Positions 24,310-34,935 of a stretch of DNA of 64,000 nucleotides are shown here, piece after piece. Under the pieces are notes generated by a model, which worked only from the letters and a program-made list of their open reading frames with translations, did no database searches and was not told the origin of the DNA. The DNA comes from Sinonovacula constricta (lineage: Eukaryota; Mollusca; Bivalvia; Cardiida; Solecurtidae). Location of the stretch: contig CM017572.1 in NCBI GenBank assembly GCA_007844125.1, positions 29,252,008-29,316,007 on the forward strand, written 5' to 3'. Every line of letters starts with the position of its first letter. Within the stretch, counting starts at the first letter, position 1. The position numbers were made by a program, and so were the translations under genes.

Positions 24310-24413
24310 GAGTTAAGGTCGCCACTGTGGTAATCGTCTACCGGGATAAAGACGTCTCGCAGTTCGTTGTAGCTTCATAGATTTCCGTACGAAAGTAAAC
24401 AATATGTAGTCCA

Positions 24414-24749
24414 TTAAAGGTGATATCCGACAGTTAAACCAAGAAAACCACATGACAACTAATTTTTGAGATCGCGTTATATATCGTCATCCGGGTAGTC
24501 CGCGCTGACGTCGGTATCTATTTTTAGCAGAGATTACCATTTGAGCATATTCATAGTTTTGGAAAGAATGAACATTCTGATTGATATTTTTCTCAATTTC
24601 TACTGTCGCGAAATGTATGTTGTGCTTAAAATCGCATATACTTAGATTGAAATATAAGTTCATGCATAAGTCGTGCCTGAATTCCCGGAAACTGTGAAAA
24701 ACATGTTACATGTATTTGATATAGGTAAACTGTCGGGTGCTACCTTTAA
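24414..24749 (+). mobile_element. Fam-T MITE, first of a cluster
   Basis: TTAAAGGTGATATCCGACAG at the left edge; GTAAACTGTCGGGTGCTACC plus TTAA at the right edge. Its right TTAA (24746-24749) is also the left TTAA of the next copy. Confidence 0.9.
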
Positions 24750-25245
24750 GGTGGTATCTGACAGTTTGCCGATGTCTAATATATGAACAATAATCTGACC
24801 TCTGTTTGGAGCATTTGTGCATAATTTGTGTAGAAAAATATCATACATTAGCCTAAGCATTGACGATTTTCAACAGTACATGTACCTCGATTTTGGGGCA
24901 GTTGATCGTTAATCAACACTTAAAATGTTCATTCTTTTCAAATTTTTAAATAAGAACGATTGTGATTACTGCTAAAAATAGACATCCACGTCACAGCGGA
25001 TGACGTGGTTGAGCTGAAGCATAAGTGGTCACGTGGTTGTCTTAGTTTAAAAATAACTCAATGTGCAGCGTGGCTGAGATAGGAAATACATGTTTGCAAT
25101 TACGATTGTAGCGTTATGGTTCACATTTCAGATAGGTGTAGGACATCAATAAACAGCATTTTGTTAGATCTATTCATTTAACAATAGTTTATAAAAATAT
25201 TCAATGAAAATATTTTTGGTCCAAACTGTCGGATACCACCTTTAA
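24746..25245 (-). mobile_element. Fam-T MITE, abutting the previous copy
   Basis: TTAAGGTGGTATCTGACAG at the left and CCAAACTGTCGGATACCACC plus TTAA at the right. It shares a TTAA with the preceding copy in opposite orientation. The core appears inverted as AAATAGACATCCACGTCAC. About 500 bp. Confidence 0.92.
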
Positions 25246-25259
25246 AAGTAGTTAATATA

Positions 25260-25731
25260 TTAAAGGTGGGATCCAACAATTTGCCTAGATTAAATACATG
25301 TACCAATATCTAACCACCACTTTGGAGAATTTTGCCATACTTTTTGCATAAATCCATACTTTAGTCGTTATAACGACGATTTCGAACACTACATGTATTG
25401 TTAGACTGTACTGATCGCGAAAGAAAATCTCTAAAAGTTCAGTCTTTAAAACTCTATAAAAAGCGCAATAGTGATCTCTGCTAAAAATAGATATCGACGT
25501 CAGAGCTAATTAACCGGCTGACTATATGACAGTGGTAAGTGGTCACGTAGTTTTCGAAGTTTAAAAATAGCTATCTCTGCAGCGTGGCTTAAATAGGAAA
25601 CACCTGTTTTCAATGACGAGTGGAGATCTTTGGCATCAATGAACAGCATTTGCAAGACCTTTTTAAGGTACCAATGGCTTATTAGGTTATTGAGAACTTG
25701 TTTGGACCAAACTGTGGGATACCACCTTCAA
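25260..25731 (-). mobile_element. Fam-T MITE, third of the cluster
   Basis: TTAAAGGTGGGATCCAACAA at the left and CCAAACTGTGGGATACCACC with a decayed TCAA at the right. Core AAATAGATATCGACGTCAG. Only about 14 bp separate it from the previous copy. Confidence 0.9.
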
Positions 25732-25784
25732 AGAACAAATTAATTATTGTTGTCTTAGAATATCACGTTTTGTATGGGGCCTCA

Positions 25785-26445
25785 CATTTTCCCAGGTAAT
25801 GGGTCCCAGGGACCCCAAATTTTCCCAGAAACTGGGTCCTAGAGACCCTACATTTGTCCAGGTACTGGGTCCCAGGGACCCAACATTTTCCCAGGTACTG
25901 GGTCCCAGGGACCCCACATTCATAGGTACTGAGTCCCAGGGACATTAAATTTTTCCAGGTACTGGCTCCCAGGGACCCCACATATTTCCAGGTACTGGGT
26001 ACCAGAGACCTCACACTTTCCCAGGTACTGGGTCCCAGGGAACTCACACTTTTCCAGGTACTGGGTCCCAGGGAACTCACACTTTCCCAGGTACTGGGTC
26101 CCAGGGACCCCACATATTTCCAGGTACTGGGTACCAGAGACCTCACACTTTACCAGGTACTGGGTCCAAGGGAACTCACACTTTTCCAGGTACTGGGTCC
26201 CAGGGACATCACACTTTTCCAGGTACTGGGTCCCAGAGACCTAACATTTTCCCAGATACTGGGTCCCAGGGACCCCACACTTTCCCAGGTATTGGGTCCC
26301 AGAGACTTCACATTTTCCCAGGTACTGGGTCCCAGGGTCACCACATATTCCCAGGTACTGGGTCCCAGGGACACCACACTTTCCCAGGTACTGGGTCCCA
26401 GAGACTTCACATTTTCCCAGGTACTGGGTCCCAGGAACGCCACAT
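25785..26445. repeat. 33-bp minisatellite
   Basis: About 20 copies of CCAGGTACTGGGTCCCAGGG followed by ACCCCACATTTTC. GGTACTGGGTCCCAGGGACC contains a short palindrome (TGGGTCCCA) that is the best conserved part of each unit. Eleven-residue open repeats on the minus strand are by-products. Confidence 0.95.
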
Positions 26446-26732
26446 TTTTATTGTAATCACTAACTCTGCAAACTGTTTCGAGGACAGATATTTGGTTGAA
26501 CTATTCAGAAAAGTTCAAAGTCTGCAGAGACAAGTTACAAGGGGTAAATGCTTCAAAGAAATGACAGCGACTTGAAGTCATCACTAGGTACCGCTGCTGC
26601 AGCATCACCTGGGAGTTTGTTACGGGTTTAAAGGAGTGAAACAAGCTACGACAGGGGGCGCTGATGGTATTCATTATCTGCAGAGCATTCTTGTATCATA
26701 TTTCCTTATCAGTTAATATGTTGGGCCTGTAT
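26446..26732. other. Intronic spacer, nothing recognised
   Basis: No repeat, gene or RNA signal seen. Confidence 0.4.
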
Positions 26733-27207
26733 TTAAAGGAGGTATCTGACAGTTTGGACCAGATTTTTTTTCTCTGAAAAACAACAACAAAAAACACATT
26801 AATTATCGCTGAAAAGATCTTCCAAAATGCTGATCATTGATGTCCTACATCTATGTGAAAAGTTAAGTATAACACATCACTCGTCATTACAAATAGGTAT
26901 TTCCTATCTAAGACACGCTGCACAGTTAGCTATTTCTAAACTAGGAAAACCTCGTGGACCGTAACTTTATATAACCATTCGGGTAATCTGCTCTGACGTC
27001 GATGTTTCAGCAGAAATTACATTCGTGCTTATTTATAGGTTTAGAAAGAATGGGCATGTAAAGTGATTTAATTCTTTATTTCTACTGTCTTACAATTTAG
27101 ACAATGCTTAAATCGTCTTTTGACATTTTGCAGAAATTATGCCCCAATTCCCCGATTCCAGGTTTACGTGTATTTTATGAAGACAAACTGTCGGTAACCT
27201 CCTTTAA
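26733..27207 (+). mobile_element. Fam-T MITE, full length
   Basis: TTAAAGGAGGTATCTGACAG at the left and CAAACTGTCGGTAACCTCCT plus TTAA at the right. The change GGAGG is matched by CCTCC at the other end, so this copy kept paired terminal repeats. Core CTGACGTCGATGTTTCAGC has a short deletion. Confidence 0.9.
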
Positions 27208-27547
27208 ATTCATGTCGGTAATGTAACATACAAGTAGATTAATGAACATGCATATATTCATTCCCAAAAGTTAAAAAAGTTCATCGCATGTAAGAACTGT
27301 GTTAATGTGGTTGAAATGGGTAAGATGAAGTCGTTGTGGTCTTTTTTACAAAAGGTGTTGGCTATATTTTGACTTGTTTGAGGTAAAAACCAATAAAATA
27401 AATAGCATAAGAAAAGAACCATTCCACCAAAACAACCATCACTAACATCCCCACCATAACCACCAACAAGATCGCCATCGCAACCACTACCATCAAAACT
27501 ACAATACCCACTAATCACTACTACAACAACAAGCACTACAGTTAACA

Positions 27548-27862
27548 CAGGACCTGGTAGCACAATCGGTAGCGCGTCGGCTCCTGGTAGTGGAGACTCT
27601 GGGTTCAATAATGGGCAGCGACATAAGAAAATCGTTATAATGATAGTGGTATAACTCCCTTGCTAACGCTTACGCAAATATAAAGGTAGTTCCACGACTG
27701 GTAAGCCCGGTGTCAGGATAATGTGACTGGGTGTGGTATCATGGCAGGTGTTCACGGCATGCTATACACAGTGAAGGCAGCACTATATCTGCTTCAAGTG
27801 GACACCGTCTCCAGATAACTGAAAAACTGTTGGTAGGACGATAAACCCAATAAACAAACATG
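27548..27862 (+). mobile_element. SINE-B copy with degenerate promoter boxes
   Basis: The head GACCTGGTAGCACAATCGGT and B box GGGTTCAATAATG are mutated relative to 22698. The body from AAATCGTTATAATGATAGTG to CGATAAACCCAATAAACAAA is intact. It leads directly into amplified copies of its own 3' end. Confidence 0.88.
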
Positions 27863-28210
27863 TTATACACAGTGAAGGCAACGCTATATCTGCTTCAAGT
27901 GGACATCGTCTCCAGATAAGTGAATGCAGCACTATATCTGCTTCAAGTTTATATCGTCTCCAGATAACTGAAATAGTGTTTGTGGGACGATAAACCCAAT
28001 AAACAAACATGCTATACACAGTGAAGGCAGCACTATATCTGCTTTAAGTGGATATCGTTTCCAGATAACTGAAATACTGATGGTGGGACGATAAACCCAA
28101 TAATCAAACATGCTATACACAGTGAAGGCAGCACTATATCTGCTTCAAGTGGACATCGTCTCCAGATAACTGAAATTCTGATGGTGGGACGAAAAATCCA
28201 ACAAACAAAC
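27746..28210. repeat. ~100-bp tandem repeat derived from the SINE-B 3' end
   Basis: The segment GCTATACACAGTGAAGGCAG, CTATATCTGCTTCAAGTGGA, CGTCTCCAGATAACTGAA, GACGATAAACCCAATAAACA repeats about five times (starts near 27762, 27862, 28011, 28111, with a shortened copy near 27926). Confidence 0.9.
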
Positions 28211-28847
28211 AAGCAACCACTACAGTCGCAACAAACGCCATAGCAATCAACATTATCGTCACTTGCATCATAAAACAGCAATGAAGCACAACATCGCCAT
28301 TTACAAAACAAAGCACTTTAAGCCAATTGTTCTGTAAAACAATGAGTGACGTCATATCAAGTAATATTTAGATTTGCCGTTTAGTTTTATTGGCGTGAAT
28401 TTGGTTTCGCTGCATAATACCCCGTTTATACATTCGGCTAGTCCGATCACAATGCTGACGCAAGAACATCCCAATCAAATTGATAGAGCCATAAATTACA
28501 CCGCTGAACAAATCCCCGACCATCCTCAGTCTAAAACAGCATTCGCAGAAATATTGACACGTGGGGAGAAAGATTTAGGTATTGTTTCATTTCCATTTCT
28601 GGATTAAGTGTTAGACGCCGTGATTTTGTGTGAAAATTTAGTGTACATGCAAAATCTAGTAATCAATCTTACATGTTTAAATGCAAATAAGGCAATTAAT
28701 ATTCAAGCAATATGAAACCTTATGCGGCATAAACTGTATTCTGGCATGTAATATTGTGGTGAAACCCTGAGTATAATAGACTGGCGCACTTCAATGTGCC
28801 CGCATCTAACTGGCTGGCTTCACTTTTCTCTTCTTTTCAGTCTTTTT
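28211..28847. other. Intronic spacer, nothing recognised
   Basis: A 77-residue open frame at 28374-28607 lacks any recognisable motif and is not called. No repeat match in the window. Confidence 0.4.
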
Positions 28848-29080
28848 GTTTTTTGTTACATTGCACCGACACAATTATGGTCATATTGGCGAATTAATAA
28901 ATCAAACTAATTTTTGGCGGAGGAAGACCCAAGACTTACGTCTGTTTAGAACCAATGCAGGTTCGCTAGAAAACAACCTCACATGAGAGTTCTCTCCCCG
29001 TCTGGGACTCGAACCCTTGCGGAGAGTGGCTGAAGTGTCACAAGTCGGCAACTCTTAACCGCTCGGCCACAGGCGCCCCT
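28848..29080 (-). mobile_element. SINE-A copy, alternative 3' tail
   Basis: Minus-strand head GGGGCGCCTGTGGCCGAGCG and B box GGGTTCGAGTCCCAG. The tail reads AATTGTGTCGGTGCAATG followed by TAACAAAA, a different 3' end from copies at 13690 and 59199. It is the uninterrupted equivalent of the SINE hit by Fam-M at 48974. Confidence 0.9.
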
Positions 29081-29094
29081 TCTGTTTGTGCGTG

Positions 29095-29137
29095 TGCACA
29101 CGCGTGTGTGTGCGTGCGTGTACGCGCGCGTGTGTGA
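29095..29137. repeat. GT/GC alternating purine-pyrimidine tract
   Basis: GTGTGCACACGCGTGTGTGTGC-type sequence next to the head of SINE-A, including the self-complementary GTGTGCACACG. Potential Z-DNA, inferred from composition only. Confidence 0.7.
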
Positions 29138-29740
29138 GCTAGAACCGTCATATTACTAGTGTACGGTCCAATTTTCGTTAAACCCGGGCTACCAAAATTA
29201 ATGCATAAACAAATGGACAAATAATACCTTTAGATATTGTCTCTGTTAGAATGTCGGTCCTCCTTTTGTATTGGTTGATATCAATCTCAGATTCACGTTT
29301 ATTTACGCCTGTGTTTATACCCCTAATGGCACCAATTGAATGTCTTTATTGCAGATTGCGATGGACCTACAGGTACAACAGTTAGGAACAAAAGTTGTTT
29401 TTTTTTTTGGTGTTTTTGTTTGTTTGTTTTATTTGTGTTTTTTTCTTCGTTTTTTATATTTTTTGTGCCAAATTACAGACCAGGCTACACGGTCTGCCCG
29501 TCTCTCTTTCATCGTCATCTTAACATAGTTATGTCTCATTTTCAGATAAATGGAAAAAATAACGGACATTACATTTTTGCTAAGTTTGAAATCTGGTGCC
29601 GCTTAGTTACCACAAATAGCATATTTCGATTCCTGTAAATGTTGCTCCATTTCGGTATTCAACCCAGCCGCTCAATCCGATAGTTTTTAATCTTCTCGTA
29701 TTTATTTTAAAAAATGGATTCCTTTTTTTTCTTTCTTTAG

Positions 29741-30329
29741 GAACAAGGACTACGTGTACGGATCAAAGCAATGCGAGCCAGACCTTGGTCACATCACCAA
29801 ACCCACTATCGCCAGTAGAGGTGGCAAGGACATCGCAGAGAAATTCGAAAAGAAAGACTATGTGTACGGCTCAGGAACGGTAACACCCGATCATCTTACG
29901 GAAATTGTCGGAAGAGTCTCTCGTCCAACTACGGCTAGCACGGGCGGTGCCGGAATTCAACGAAATTATACAGACTTTGTTTACGGTGACCAGAAAGTTT
30001 CGCAGGAGGAAGAGAAGGAAATTGTTGAACGGATATCGAAGCCCACAGTCTCCAGTCGTGGAGGTGTGGACTTGAAGGACAAAAAGTTTCAATATAAATT
30101 TCCCCCAAAGAATAAAACAAATATAATTATTCCTGGGCTTGATGAAAAGTTTATCGGCAGGAAGAAGGTATCGCCAGACGAGATGGATGATATCATCAAC
30201 CGGCTTACCAAACTGACACCAGCGTACAAAGCAAAGTTCGCCATTAACCCGCATGTCTGGAAAGACGAATCTGCGCGCACCGGCCCTGCGCATGTGCGAG
30301 AATCTCAAGGACAGATGATACCGACTTAA
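29741..30329 (+). CDS. Unrecognised modular protein, exon 2 (residues 238-433)
   Basis: The acceptor TTTCTTTAG|G completes the split Arg codon; the frame runs to TAA at 30327-30329. It encodes NKDYVYGS, then modules ending in HITKPTIASRGG (256-266), EIVGRVSRPTTASTGG (292-307) and EIVERISKPTVSSRGG (331-346), separated by KDYVYG/DFVYG and KF/KY segments. A last decayed module is MDDIINRLTKLTPAYKAKF (386-404). The C-terminus is short and polar. Repeated short helix plus loop modules rich in Arg/Lys suggest a filament- or microtubule-binding structural protein, but that is inference. No enzyme motif, membrane span or signal peptide is seen. Together with exon 1 the product is 433 residues. Confidence 0.88.
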
Positions 30330-30434
30330 TACAAAGAGATATAACCGTCACATATAACTGAAGCGAAATGTCTGTATGCATTCGCAGGATAATGTATGGG
30401 GATCAATTTGTTAGTTTTTATGCCTTAGGACATA

Positions 30435-30788
30435 TTAAAGCTGGTATCCGACAGTTTTCCTACATTTTATATATGTAACAATATCTGTCAATAAGAACGA
30501 CTGGAATTCCTGCTAAAAATAGACATCGACGTCACAGCGGATGACGTGGATGAACTAAAACATTAGTGGTCGCATGGTTTTCTTGGTTTTAAAAATAGCT
30601 AACTGTGCAGCGTGGCTCAGATAGGAAATACATGTTTGACATGACGATTGTGGCGTTATAGTTCACTTTTCCGACAGGCGTAGGACATTAATAAACAGAA
30701 TTTTACGAGATCTGTTTAGATGACAATGGTTTACTTAGATGTTTAATGAAAATATTTTTTGGTCCAAACTGTCAAATACCACCTTTAA
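30435..30788 (-). mobile_element. Fam-T MITE immediately downstream of the gene
   Basis: TTAAAGCTGGTATCCGACAG at the left and CCAAACTGTCAAATACCACC plus TTAA at the right; core AAATAGACATCGACGTCAC. It starts 105 bp after the stop codon. Its left edge creates ATTAAA at 30434-30439, the first plausible polyadenylation hexamer I see after the gene. Confidence 0.9.
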
Positions 30789-32144
30789 AAACAGTTAACC
30801 GTATAAGTTGAAGAAATCCGAAGGAAGAGTTCATTCTTACCGGTTTATCACGCCCCCACCATCCGCCAACCAAAAAGAATAAAATAATAATTTGAGTAAA
30901 ATGGACTAGTGAAGACAGCATACTGTTAAAATTTCACCAGAAGAGTAAACGTGTCAAACGATTATAAAAAAAAAATAAGCGAGGCAAAATGAGAAAAAAA
31001 CTCAATAAACGAATTGATTCAATATCAGAACAAACTGTTAAACAGCCAAGTTGTTATATCAACGCCATTTCTTTGAGTAAAATAGATCAGAGGCATTAGT
31101 ATATTGTACTGGGGACCGAGTACATTGAATCAACCTTACATGGCGTCAAACAATTATGGCTTAGAAATATTTTGTACACATTACAAACACATTATGCAAC
31201 CCTCTATAGGCCATGTAGCGTTTTATCCATACTCTAGAGTGTTCTTTTTTGATCAAAGTTTTTTTATTTATTTTATTTATATTTTGTAAGTCCTGTTTAC
31301 AAAAAGACACATACACTGGAAGCAAACATTAGTTTCGTATTTGATTCGGTTCTATTCACAATTATTAGAAAAAAATGCAAACATTCATACAATGATTTTT
31401 TTCACCTGGAATATGTAAATAATTAGCCTTTATGCTAAAAATTTAATTAGAAAATGTAGTGTTCTTGCTTCGTCCCCTTAATTTTACTTGATCCAAATTT
31501 GCTTATTTGTGAACACACTGACTGTATCTCTCGTTTCAATAATTACTAATGAAAGTGCTTCTCTTTGTTTGCCGGCACATGTATCAAAGACAAAACAAGA
31601 AAGAGCCCGGATGTAAGACATTCAAGGCGCCGCAGAGAACATGGTCTTACACTATGAAGGTCGGTTACACTAAATACCAACCGGAAGTAGAATGTGTGAC
31701 ATGGACTTTTTCTCTTTAGTAACAGTCTGTTGCTATGTTTTGGCATTAAATTTCATATTTTGAAGGTAATCTGAACCTTTTGGTATCAAAGGGAAGCTGA
31801 AACTATGTAGAATTAAAAGAACGCAAAAGTCTTAAACCCCTATGCACAATAATGGACTGATCCACTTTTACAGGAAGTACATATTTCATTGAAATTTGGC
31901 GGTTGCCGACTGGCAATTTGGCGGTATGCGCAGTCTATGAAGCTGAACCTTCTTACAAGTTGCAAAAGTTGCCTTATTTCTGGGTCTTTCTGATAGACAA
32001 TAAATAGCTCGTTTCACCTATATATGGTCCATCATAACTTGGTCATGGTGCAATTTGTTTACATCTTTTCGCGATTAACTATAGAATATAGAACAAACTT
32101 ATTTAGTGGAGTCTAACCTATAAACAAGTATATGAATATCCTGG
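30789..32144. other. Intergenic spacer, nothing firm
   Basis: AACAAGAAAGAGC followed by GTAAGACA at 31594-31620 resembles 37687-37712, a possible weak dispersed repeat. No gene or RNA recognised. Confidence 0.4.
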
Positions 32145-32300
32145 TTTCGTATCGTGGTTTTCTTCGTTTAAAAACAGCTAACTGAGCAGCGTCGCAAAGA
32201 TAAGAAATACCTTTATGTGACGATGAGCGGAGTGTTAGGCTTAACTTTCCACACTAATGTATCGCATTAATAAACGACATTTCTCGGGACTTTTCGAGTA

Positions 32301-32754
32301 TTGTCCGTGAGAATTAACTTGAGACTCATCACTTTCCGTATAATATCGGAACACTTCGTAAGAATTCGGAAACTTCCGTAAATCATAGAAAGTATGAATA
32401 ATTGTTTGATGAAAAAACTAGGTGAAAGTTAGTTGGCACATTAGTAAGAGCCTCCGTTCGACAAGAACCGAAGGTCGGTGGTTCGAATCTCAATTCCCTC
32501 TGGGAGTTTTTAATACCTTTTTCTGAATGGTTTTTCCCATTAATTTTATTATTCAATTTCACTTGTTTAAATTTTGTGTTTGGATACATTTTTTAAATTA
32601 TTTTTTTTAAGGCAATACAGATCAACGATTTGTTCTACTAGCCGGTCTCGCTCGCTGTGTCTGTTAAGCTTCCTTCTTCGGACTTAGTTTCTATAAATAG
32701 ATAGCCGAACATAAGCGGCACATTAATTAGTCTCAAGTTAATTCTAACGGACAA
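32301..32754. mobile_element. TA-flanked inverted-repeat element nested in Fam-T
   Basis: 25-bp ends: 32301-32325 (starting TTGTCCGTGAGAATTAAC) and its inverse at 32730-32754 with one mismatch. TA borders both sides (32299-32300, 32755-32756). No transposase frame is present. Its ends differ from those of the other TA-flanked element at 9509, so it is a separate family. Confidence 0.87.
32428..32503 (+). other. tRNA-like sequence inside the TA-flanked element
   Basis: TAGTTGGCACATTAGTAAGA resembles an A box and GGTCGGTGGTTCGAATCTC a B box, with TTCG/CGAA pairing between them. The outer acceptor arms do not pair convincingly, so it is more likely a SINE head or tRNA pseudogene than a functional tRNA gene. 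Confidence 0.45.
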
Positions 32755-33060
32755 TAACAACATCTTTTTCAGAAACCAAACTTTGGTTCTAACTCTCGGA
32801 TCCACCTTTAATGATTGGTTATCTGATGCACTCTAGTTTCTGCATCTAAGGCTGCTACTTCTAAAGTGCTTAAAGGCTAACAGCACACAACGAAGCAATT
32901 GCAGCAAATTCGAGTACTATGGTGGCATATTTTCGCCATTAGACAATCGTTTTTATGAAATTATAAGCAAGTTCTCATTAAAAGTTTAATGTTGGTCATG
33001 ATATTTATCAGGTGTCACGAAACTTTATTTATTTAACACGATACATATAAATAAATGACC

Positions 33061-33392
33061 TAACTGCAGAGATAGCTATTTATAACTAAGAATACCCGGT
33101 GACCACTCATTTTTTAGACTACGTTGTCTTGTCATCCGGGTAATTCGCTCTGACGTCGATATCTATTTTTAGCCGAGATCACGACCGTGATTATTTATAG
33201 ATTTGGAATAATTGAACTTTTGGAGTGTTTTATAGCAATTTGTACTTTTTAACAATAAAGTCGGTGTTCAAACCCGTCTTTAATTATACTAAATTATAAG
33301 TTTATGCAAAAATTGATGGTATTATTCCTTAAAGCAGTGGTATGGTATTGTTACATGAATGTGACATAGGCGAACTATTGGATACCACCTTT
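33061..33392 (+). mobile_element. Fam-T MITE, 5' truncated
   Basis: Starts within the body (TGCAGAGATAGCTATTTATA), contains CTGACGTCGATATCTATTTT and ends GGCGAACTATTGGATACCAC plus CTTTGA. Confidence 0.82.
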
Positions 33393-34846
33393 GATATAGA
33401 TACACATGTAAACACATTTTCATTTCCGACCCTGCTTTTGTGTTACATTGAATGGGATAAAGACCGCGGAAATCCAAATATAAAACATACTTATGACATT
33501 GTGAAAACATTTTATTTTTCATAAACACAGATTTTTTGAAGTAACTGTTTTTAGAAAATATTTTGAGACATCAGGAATGTAAATAACAGCTATGTTATGG
33601 CGATATAAAGCACTAACATGCCTTAAACTCAGATAAGATGATATTATGCGATTTCACGAAAACTGCTTGTACTTTCAGATTACCAGATAACTAACACGTC
33701 TTTTACATACTTATTTCACGAAAACTAATTATTAAGAAGTGGCGATAATATGCCACCATAGTGCTTCTGTTACAGCCAGAAATATAACCTCGTTCTGGTA
33801 TTTGGGGGTGCATATTTAATGTTCATCCTGATAGTTTCATGTCTTACAAATGATAAATGACCGATATACTTTAATTTGGAGATCAAAATTTCTTCACTTA
33901 ACATTCACTTAACATAATTTAACAATTAACACATGTTTGTTAATAGTTAGGGTATTTTGTAGCTTCGAAAAAAAGAACACATTTTACATACGCCTGAAAG
34001 AATTTGTCATCGTTCGTTCTCTCATATGAACTGAATGCTGATATAATTAAATCCTGCTTATATGGGATTTTCACACACATTTCGTATATTTGATAATTTT
34101 GTGATATTATTTGTCAATGTTTTATTGTTTGACGTTTGAATCTATAGTATATATGCTGTGCTGTTATTAATATACACTACTGACTACTTGTTGATAAGCA
34201 TGTCACACCATTTAGTGATTAGGCTTTATTAAATTGTTTTTCTTAAGCGGGTCCTTCCTGTTTTGTTTTGTTTGCCAACTAGCGTCATTTCTTATAGATC
34301 TTTTTAGAAACTAGGTTACGTCCCCTGAAAATTATTTCCCCATTAGTGCACTGCGCATGCTCGACAAGCTCTCGATAAAAAATACTTCCGGCGACGTCTA
34401 GAAATATTTAACATACGCTTCAGGGCGTCGGAAGTTGAAATTCGAAATCAAAGGATTAACTCGTGATTAAGAAAGGGACGCAAACAAGTTTCGGGAAAGC
34501 TCTATAGCGTTATACATCGCACAGACAATTTGTCGTTTTCTGATTGGTTAAAATCAACTTGAAGTGAAGACAGGAAGTTATACAGAGGATCTGATATGAG
34601 TTCCAATCCTTACTCGATCATTTTCCATAAATGGAAACAGATTCGTTTATAGCATGACTAAAATATTGTGCTTTTATTAATTAAAATGAAGATGTCCAAC
34701 AAAATACATAAAACGGCGACAAAAAAGTGATCGGGAAATGGCATATACACCGCACATACTTAATGACGTCACACTTCGACATTGACGTCACACTGCGATA
34801 AATAACTAGTGTGTTACCAAAAATAACGCATGAGTGTTACTCATCG
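33393..34846. other. Intergenic spacer
   Basis: AT-rich. GAAACTAGGTTACGTCCC at 34309-34326 matches a phrase inside the Fam-M copies at 43418 and 54063 and may be a stray fragment. No gene seen. Confidence 0.4.
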
Positions 34847-34935
34847 AAACTCCTCGGGTAATTTCATCCTCGGGACTACCATCCCTCGGAGGTATCTGGC
34901 GCAACGATACTTACAGAAATCACGCTCGTTTTGTT
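34847..34935 (+). mobile_element. Fam-M MITE left-end fragment
   Basis: ATCGAAACTCCTCGGGTAAT, CTCGGGACTACCATCCCTCG, TTACAGAAATCACGCTCG, then it ends at TTTTGTTCATCC. The right half is absent. Confidence 0.8.

Larger units (their letters stand above)
23739..24410. repeat. Duplicated flanks around a Fam-M fragment
   Basis: AAGGTCGCCACTGTGG.AATCG followed by TCTACCGGGATAAAGACGTC occurs at 23744-23795 and again at 24313-24365. CATAGATTT.CGTACGAAAG followed by TAAACAATATG occurs at 23995-24023 and 24377-24406. The order indicates a local duplication that involved the Fam-M piece between them. Confidence 0.8.
12841..29740 (+). other. 16.9-kb intron of the modular-protein gene
   Basis: GTAAGG at the 5' end; the 3' end is a dense pyrimidine tract CCTTTTTTTTCTTTCTTTAG. 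Joining the exons completes an AGG Arg codon and restores the module text (VEKYR|NKDYVYG), matching EKFEKKDYVYG in the next module. The intron is packed with MITEs, SINEs and minisatellites, and I found no further module-like exon in it. Confidence 0.85.
32145..32811 (-). mobile_element. Fam-T MITE, 5' truncated and split
   Basis: Begins inside the family body (TGGTTTTCTTCGTTTAAAAA, CAGCTAACTGAGCAGCG, GATAAGAAATACC) and ends AAACTTTGGTTC...CTCGGATCCACCTTTAA at 32811. A TA-flanked element fills 32301-32754. Confidence 0.8.

Noticed and set aside
29336..29638. Open frame just upstream of exon 2
   Set aside because: Runs through T-rich intron sequence in a different frame and has no splice support.
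31104..31289. 61-codon open frame downstream of the gene
   Set aside because: Short, AT-rich and without motif; within random expectation.
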